NCBI RefSeq assembly: GCF_042655305.1
Contig: NZ_JBHSLR010000002.1
From: Arcanobacterium_A bovis
Lineage (GTDB): Bacteria; Actinomycetota; Actinomycetes; Actinomycetales; Actinomycetaceae
Reading direction: 5' to 3' (one strand)
Length of the DNA stretch: 64,000 nt
This document shows, in pieces, positions 59,434 to 64,000 of the stretch. Made by a program: the position numbers and the translations under genes. The first letter of the stretch is position 1; each line of letters opens with the position of its first letter. The notes below the pieces were generated by a model. It was not told where the DNA came from. It did not search any database and saw nothing but the letters and a program-made list of their open reading frames with translations.

Positions 59434-60363
59434 ATGGCGATTGACTTCATAAAACTCCACGGGCTGGGAAATGATTTCGTAGTTATTGATGGCATGAAAA
59501 GCTCGTTTGATCCCAGTGCTGATCAGGTACGTGAGCTTTGTGATCGGCATTTTGGTGTAGGTGCAGATGGAGTGATCGTAGTACAACCGCCAAAAAATAC
59601 GGGATCAGCTGGGTATATGCATTACATTAATGCCGATGGATCGCTGGCTCAGATGTGCGGGAATGGGGTGCGCTGCACGGCGAAATTCTTGGTTGACGAA
59701 GGATACGTGGACGCTACCTGTGGGAACTTAACCGTTGATACTCTCGCTGGGCCACGGTCGCTGAGTTTCACGGCCGAATCCGGAAAATTGACCACAGCCA
59801 CGGTGAATATGGGGCAGCCAATCTTTGAACCTGCGCAAATACCTGTTCGTGCGCCACGCGAGAGCTTAGCGAAAAATCCGGAAACCGGCGTCGAATTTGT
59901 GCGAAATCTTCAGGTACAAACCCCGTGGGGAGATGTGACTTTCACCTGTATATCCATGGGAAATCCGCACGCCATCTGGTTTATTGACTCTTTCGACGAT
60001 CTGCCCGATACGCTCTTTGATAGTGGCAACCATGAATCGGGCAAGAATTTGACCACGATGGATATTGATAAGATCGGTGCTTTTCTTGAGGCGCATCCGA
60101 TTTTCCCGGAGAAGTCCAATATCGAATTCGTTAGTGTGCACGACGGCGCACTCCACACACGCGTATTCGAACGCGGAGTTGGGGAGACTCTCGCGTGCGG
60201 CACGGGAGCTTGCGCCACCGGCGTCGCCGGATATTTGACCGGACGCACCGGACGTCGCGTGGACGTGGTTCTACCAGGGGGAACGTTAGAAATCGAGTGG
60301 ACGGAAAGTGGCGCGGTGAATATGACCGGCCCTGCCGCAGAGTCTTTCAGAGGAACAATTTAA
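59434..60363 (+). CDS. dapF: Diaminopimelate epimerase
   Basis: A 309-residue PLP-independent epimerase that interconverts LL- and meso-DAP. Catalytic Cys pair: one in MCGNGVRC (near 80) and one in ACGTGACATG (near 255). The start AIDFIKLHGLGNDF and FGVGADGVIV match the family. ATG 59434 fits the ribosome site AAAGGA better than GTG 59431. dapL follows after nine bases, so the pair supplies meso-DAP and lysine. Confidence 0.95.
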   Translation: MAIDFIKLHGLGNDFVVIDGMKSSFDPSADQVRELCDRHFGVGADGVIVVQPPKNTGSAGYMHYINADGSLAQMCGNGVRCTAKFLVDEGYVDATCGNLTVDTLAGPRSLSFTAESGKLTTATVNMGQPIFEPAQIPVRAPRESLAKNPETGVEFVRNLQVQTPWGDVTFTCISMGNPHAIWFIDSFDDLPDTLFDSGNHESGKNLTTMDIDKIGAFLEAHPIFPEKSNIEFVSVHDGALHTRVFERGVGETLACGTGACATGVAGYLTGRTGRRVDVVLPGGTLEIEWTESGAVNMTGPAAESFRGTI

Positions 60364-60372
60364 GGAGAACTT

Positions 60373-61533
60373 ATGCAAACGGCACAATGCTTAAACCAGA
60401 TCAAACCCTATCTCTTCGCGGAAATTGACCGGAAGCGTGATGCCTTGCGTGAGCAGGGAATTGACGTGATTTCGCTAGGTATTGGCGATCCAGATCTTCC
60501 AACGCCGCAGCACGTGATCGACGCGATGATGCAAGCGATTCAAAAGCCGCAGAATCATCAATACCCCGATTATGCTGGGTCGATTGAGTTCCGCACAGCA
60601 GCGGCAACGTATATGAAGAACCGTTTTGGTGTGGAAGTCGATCCGAAGACGGAAGTTCTTGCGCTGATCGGCTCGAAAGAAGGAATCGCGCATCTGCACA
60701 CCGCGTTTGTTAATCCAGATGAGTACGTGCTTGCGCCGTCAATCGGCTATCCGGTGTATTCGATTGGCGCCACGCTACAAAATGCCAACACCTACTTCAT
60801 GCCGATGAAGGCAGAGAATGGTTTCTTGGCAGATTTCGATAATGTGCCTGCTGAGGTGCTTGCTAAGGCGAAAATTATGTTCTTGGGATACCCCAATAAT
60901 CCCACGGGAGCTATTGCGCCAGTGGAATACTTCGACAAGGCAATCGCATTCTGTAAGCAGCATGGCATTTTGCTCGCCCATGATAACGCATACGCGGATC
61001 TGTCGTTCGAGGGATATGTGGCGCCGTCGATACTGGAGCGGCCAGGGGCGAAAGATGTGTGCATTGAATTTTTCAGTCTCTCCAAGCCATACAATATGAC
61101 GGGCTGGCGTATCGCTTTTGCATGTGGCAATGAGCAGGCAGTTAAAGCCTTGGGAACGGTGAAGAACAACCTCGATTCGGGGCAGTTCACCGCGATTCAG
61201 GAGGCAGGATGCGTAGCATTGCTTGAATCTGACGAGTTTGTTGCGCAGATGAATAGCATTTATCAGCACCGGCGCGATCTGGTGGTTGACGCCTTGCGTG
61301 CGATTGGTATGCAGGTAGAAGCGCCAAAAGCTACGATTTACGTGTGGGCGCGAGTTCCAAAAGGGGAGACGTCGGAATCCTTTGCCACGAAGTTGCTGGA
61401 GAAAGCACATGTGATCGTGACGCCGGGTAGCGGATATGGTCCTGACGGCGAGGGGTATATCCGGATTTCGTTGACGACTCCTGACGATCGCCTACTCGAA
61501 GCAGTAGAGCGAATGCGCAGCGCAATGGCTTAG
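60373..61533 (+). CDS. dapL: LL-diaminopimelate aminotransferase-like enzyme
   Basis: A 386-residue class I PLP aminotransferase. The start ISLGIGDPDLPTP, FLGYPNNPTGAI, HDNAYADLSF and the Lys in FFSLSKPYNMTGWR are visible. Context next to dapF indicates LL-DAP aminotransferase, which makes LL-DAP from tetrahydrodipicolinate in one step. AlaC/aspartate aminotransferase-type activity is a sequence-level alternative. The ribosome site AAGGAG precedes ATG 60373. A strong terminator follows. Confidence 0.82.
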   Translation: MQTAQCLNQIKPYLFAEIDRKRDALREQGIDVISLGIGDPDLPTPQHVIDAMMQAIQKPQNHQYPDYAGSIEFRTAAATYMKNRFGVEVDPKTEVLALIGSKEGIAHLHTAFVNPDEYVLAPSIGYPVYSIGATLQNANTYFMPMKAENGFLADFDNVPAEVLAKAKIMFLGYPNNPTGAIAPVEYFDKAIAFCKQHGILLAHDNAYADLSFEGYVAPSILERPGAKDVCIEFFSLSKPYNMTGWRIAFACGNEQAVKALGTVKNNLDSGQFTAIQEAGCVALLESDEFVAQMNSIYQHRRDLVVDALRAIGMQVEAPKATIYVWARVPKGETSESFATKLLEKAHVIVTPGSGYGPDGEGYIRISLTTPDDRLLEAVERMRSAMA

Positions 61534-61537
61534 TTTT

Positions 61538-61574
61538 TAAAGGGAGAGATTCTCAGCGAGAATCTCTCCCTTTA
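61538..61574 (+). terminator. Intrinsic terminator after dapL
   Basis: Perfect 17-base arms (61538-61554 and 61558-61574) with an AGC loop, followed by GTTTAGG. It separates dapF-dapL from convergent gdhA. Confidence 0.85.
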
Positions 61575-61629
61575 GTTTAGGCATTGATACAGGCTATGAG
61601 CTTGTTCTATAAGTTGGTTTGATCTGCGC

Positions 61630-62967
61630 TCACATAATTCCTTGATCGAGCATGGCCTGGGCAACTTTCTTGAAGCCGGCGATATTTGCGCCAACTTGGT
61701 AGTCGCCAGGTTTGCCAACTTCCTCGGCGGCTTCCAAACATGTGTTGTGAATATCGGCCATGATTGCTTCAAGTTTTTCTTCAACTACCTCAAATGGCCA
61801 TTGAGCCATTCCGGCATTTTGCTGCATTTCAAGAGCTGACGTGGCAACTCCGCCCGCATTAGCTGCCTTTCCGGGTGCGTACATCACGTGCGACTCTTTA
61901 GCTGCTTCAATCGCTGCATGAGTCAAAGGCATATTGGCACCTTCGGCGATGAGTTCCACACCGCCGTCGACCATCTGGGAAAAATCGTCAAGATCGACTT
62001 CGTTTTGCGTTGCGCATGGCAATGCGATTTGTGCCGGAACTCCCCACGGTTTTGCACCTTCGCGATACTCAGCACTCCGACGTCGACTCGCGTACTCACT
62101 GATACGACCGCGTTCCACTTCCTTAATCTGCTGCAGGAGGGCGACGTCGATGCCTTCCGGATCAAAGACGCTTCCGCCCGAATCGGAAACGGTGACGACG
62201 TTCGCACCGAGGTTTTGTGCCTTTTGAGCTGCATAAATGGCAACATTGCCAGAACCAGAGATAGCTACGGTTTTGCCGTCTAGGCTTTGACCTTGCGTTT
62301 GGAGCATGTTTTGGGCGAAGAGCACGGTGCCGTATCCGGTTGCTTCGGTACGAGCCAAGGATCCACCCCAGTTTGTGCCTTTGCCGGTGAGTACTCCGGC
62401 GTCAAAACGGTTGGTAATCCGCTTGTATTGACCGTATAGATAGCCGATTTCTCGTCCGCCTACGCCAATGTCGCCTGCGGGAACGTCGGTATTAGGGCCG
62501 ATGTGGCGATACAGTTCGGTCATGAATGCCTGGCAAAAACGCATGATTTCGGCGTTGGACTTTCCGTGTGGATCGAAGTCGGAGCCGCCTTTGGCACCGC
62601 CAATTTGCTGGCCAGTGAGGGCATTCTTAAAGATCTGTTCGAAACCGAGGAACTTAATCACCGAGAGATTCACAGTTGGATGGAAGCGCAGACCGCCTTT
62701 GTAAGGGCCAAGTGCGGAGTTGAATTCGATGCGGTAACCACGGTTGACGTGCACTTTTCCGGCGTCGTCCTGCCATGCAACTCGAAACATGATCTGACGT
62801 TCCGGCTCGATCATTCGCTCGAGAATCGCGGCATCACGATATTCTGGACGTGTTGTGAGCAGTGGTTCGATGCTGGTGATAACTTCGGAAACTGCTTGTT
62901 GGAATTCGGGTTGTGCGCCGTTGCGATGAAGTGAATCCCGATAGATCTTTTCCAGCAATGCATCCAT
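61630..62967 (-). CDS. gdhA: NADP-specific glutamate dehydrogenase
   Basis: A 445-residue hexameric GDH that makes glutamate from 2-oxoglutarate and ammonia. PYKGGLRFHPTVN and the catalytic Lys in GGAKGGSDFDP are visible, with VAISGSGNVAIYAAQKA for the dinucleotide. ATG 62967 has AAGGAG six bases before; the frame extends 30 bases more without a site. It stands alone, convergent with dapL. Confidence 0.95.
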   Translation of the reverse strand: MDALLEKIYRDSLHRNGAQPEFQQAVSEVITSIEPLLTTRPEYRDAAILERMIEPERQIMFRVAWQDDAGKVHVNRGYRIEFNSALGPYKGGLRFHPTVNLSVIKFLGFEQIFKNALTGQQIGGAKGGSDFDPHGKSNAEIMRFCQAFMTELYRHIGPNTDVPAGDIGVGGREIGYLYGQYKRITNRFDAGVLTGKGTNWGGSLARTEATGYGTVLFAQNMLQTQGQSLDGKTVAISGSGNVAIYAAQKAQNLGANVVTVSDSGGSVFDPEGIDVALLQQIKEVERGRISEYASRRRSAEYREGAKPWGVPAQIALPCATQNEVDLDDFSQMVDGGVELIAEGANMPLTHAAIEAAKESHVMYAPGKAANAGGVATSALEMQQNAGMAQWPFEVVEEKLEAIMADIHNTCLEAAEEVGKPGDYQVGANIAGFKKVAQAMLDQGIM

Positions 62968-63150
62968 ATAGTACTCCTTAATTTTCCTGCTCAGCATAGG
63001 TTTGCTTAGTGAAAGGATAAGGGAAATAGCTAATTGGGGGTATTGCTATCCAATGGGTGAAATGTCGAAATTTGGAACTTGCGCTCGCGTGCTCGGGCTT
63101 GCCCTAACTTAGGCGATTCTTTAGGTATCAGCCGAACGAGATCAAGGCCT

Positions 63151-63402
63151 TTATGCGCGGAGTTTTTCGCGTGCCATTTCTGAAACGCTAACCCCACGTG
63201 CTCGGGCTTGCTGTTCGATCCGATTCCATAGTGAAACTGGAACACGGATAGTTTTGGTTACCATGGGTTCAGTTTTTACTTCCCATGGGCGGCCGTCAAC
63301 TGGTTCAAAGTCATAGTCAGGGAAGCCGTTTTCGGCGTCTTGTGCCCATTGAAGAATGTCTGCGTCAGTGAACTTTTCACCGCTTGCTGCGACGTAATCC
63401 AT
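63151..63402 (-). CDS. Putative antitoxin, ribbon-helix-helix type
   Basis: An 83-residue protein. The C-terminal TKTIRVPVSLWNRIEQ, ARARGVSVSEMAREKLRA is a ribbon-helix-helix DNA-binding end. The first 45 residues are acidic and probably bind the partner. ATG 63402 lies inside the upstream toxin-like frame, with AGGAAGG seven bases before. The overlap of 26 bases shows co-translation. Typical of type II antitoxins, but the family cannot be fixed by eye. Confidence 0.6.
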   Translation of the reverse strand: MDYVAASGEKFTDADILQWAQDAENGFPDYDFEPVDGRPWEVKTEPMVTKTIRVPVSLWNRIEQQARARGVSVSEMAREKLRA

Positions 63403-63655
63403 CGTTGTATTCCTTCCTGAATCCCGTAGTTAAATAGTTGGCGTGGAAGATTAAAATCCCTGTATCGGTGTGTATGAACACAAGTTCTATAGCCCTGCCG
63501 ACGTTATCGAAACCGATCATTGCCCACCGTGGTGGACAGGCTTTTTCGCCTCGTTTACGACCTACTAGGACGTCGTTTCCTGTCTCGTATGCGCTCAAAA
63601 TTTGCTCATGGGTGAGCCCATGTTTGAATGCATTAGGGTGAATCTGTATTCTCAA
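63377..63655 (-). CDS. Putative toxin of a type II toxin-antitoxin pair (BrnT-like superfamily)
   Basis: A 92-residue basic protein. It contains FKHGLTHEQILSAYETG, then PPRWAMIGFDNVGRAIELVF and ILIFHANYLTTGFRKEY, a pattern shared with small RNase-like toxins of the BrnT type. TTG 63655 is chosen, with GGAG eight bases before. No ATG exists near; TTG 63691 gives 12 more residues. It is upstream of and overlaps the antitoxin gene. Confidence 0.5.
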   Translation of the reverse strand: MRIQIHPNAFKHGLTHEQILSAYETGNDVLVGRKRGEKACPPRWAMIGFDNVGRAIELVFIHTDTGILIFHANYLTTGFRKEYNDGLRRSKR

Positions 63656-63691
63656 CCCTCCTGCTCCATTCTGCAAACAAAATTCATTCAA

Positions 63692-64000
63692 GACTTAGAC
63701 TACTCGCAGTGTAATGCTGAACGCAATATGTTACGTATTACGTCCTAGAACACGTGCGGTGTTTCACTGTGTATGACTTTATTGGCATACAAATTTCGGA
63801 GGGGGTAAGCGTCGGGCTAAGCGTCAGAAAGTGGGTTTTAAACTTGGGTTTCTTGGCGTCTTTATAAGGAAAAGTCAGGGTACTAATGTTGGAAGTTGGG
63901 CTAATTATAGCCGCATTTTCGGGCTAAGTGCCAAAAAGCGTTGCTTAAGATCTGACTTTTCACTGGCATGGTAATGGAAAGTCGGTGTTATTGAGGTATA
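63692..64000. other. Terminal gap with no recognised feature
   Basis: No gene, RNA or repeat of known type is visible in this 309-base end. GGGCTAA recurs three times (near 63813, 63899 and 63920) and AAAAGTCAG / CTGACTTTT form a distant inverted pair. This is not enough to assign anything. Confidence 0.4.

Noticed and set aside
1..64000. CRISPR array, insertion sequence or prophage
   Set aside because: No regular spaced repeats, transposase, integrase or phage structural genes were seen in any frame.

Overview
This is a chromosomal replication-origin window from a mid-GC actinobacterium. The order dnaN-dnaA-rpmH-rnpA-yidD-yidC-jag-rsmG-parA-parB, followed by ddl, an aminotransferase, trxB, a pseudokinase, a DUF6049 protein, a Nudix protein and pcnA, is the classical actinobacterial origin cluster. 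Moderate GC, the S6:S18-led rpsF operon, a Lys/DAP branch using DapL and several apparently leaderless genes suggest the family Actinomycetaceae (Arcanobacterium/Trueperella-like). That placement is an inference, not a proof. Layout 1-9.1 kb: the start of dnaN and dnaA on the minus strand are separated by an origin-like region with DnaA boxes and a candidate DnaA-trio. On the plus strand follow rpmH, rnpA (RNase P protein), the membrane-insertion genes yidD/yidC/jag, rsmG and the parAB partition locus with three parS sites. Layout 9.1-27.1 kb: an Old-Yellow-Enzyme-type flavo-iron-sulfur oxidoreductase sits between parB and ddl. Then come ddl, a PLP aminotransferase, trxB, a membrane pseudokinase, a DUF6049 protein and a Nudix hydrolase on the minus strand. 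Divergent to these are CCA-adding enzyme, an MFS protein, an AI-2E-type permease and a class A PBP. murJ, which normally lies between the DUF6049 gene and the pseudokinase, is absent from this place. Layout 27.1-36.3 kb: rpsF-ssb-rpsR-rplI with an S6:S18 autoregulatory leader, then dnaB. Between rplI and dnaB lies a minus-strand block: a small tail-anchored protein, a MATE exporter, a DHA2 MFS exporter whose promoter is bracketed by two identical palindromic operators, and a KstD-like flavoprotein. A second DnaA-box cluster lies just upstream of dnaB. Layout 36.3-64 kb: an accessory/metabolic region. It holds a lipoprotein, an NlpC/P60 hydrolase, an HD protein, a pyridoxal/HMP kinase, an aldo-keto reductase, an Ogt alkyltransferase, a proline iminopeptidase-type hydrolase, an acyltransferase, a DsbA-like protein, ilvA divergent from a CYTH protein, a BCCT transporter, two proteins of unknown function (DUF4862-like, DUF4261-like), a queuosine-precursor transporter with tgt, a dicarboxylate/amino-acid symporter, a TetR regulator, a HAD protein, rlmC, dapF-dapL, gdhA and a toxin-antitoxin-like pair. 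No rRNA, complete tRNA, CRISPR array, insertion sequence or prophage was seen. The most interesting observations are the candidate DnaA-trio at the origin, the DnaA-box cluster at dnaB, the missing murJ, and the operator-controlled exporter/KstD-like block together with the second flavoenzyme next to parB.
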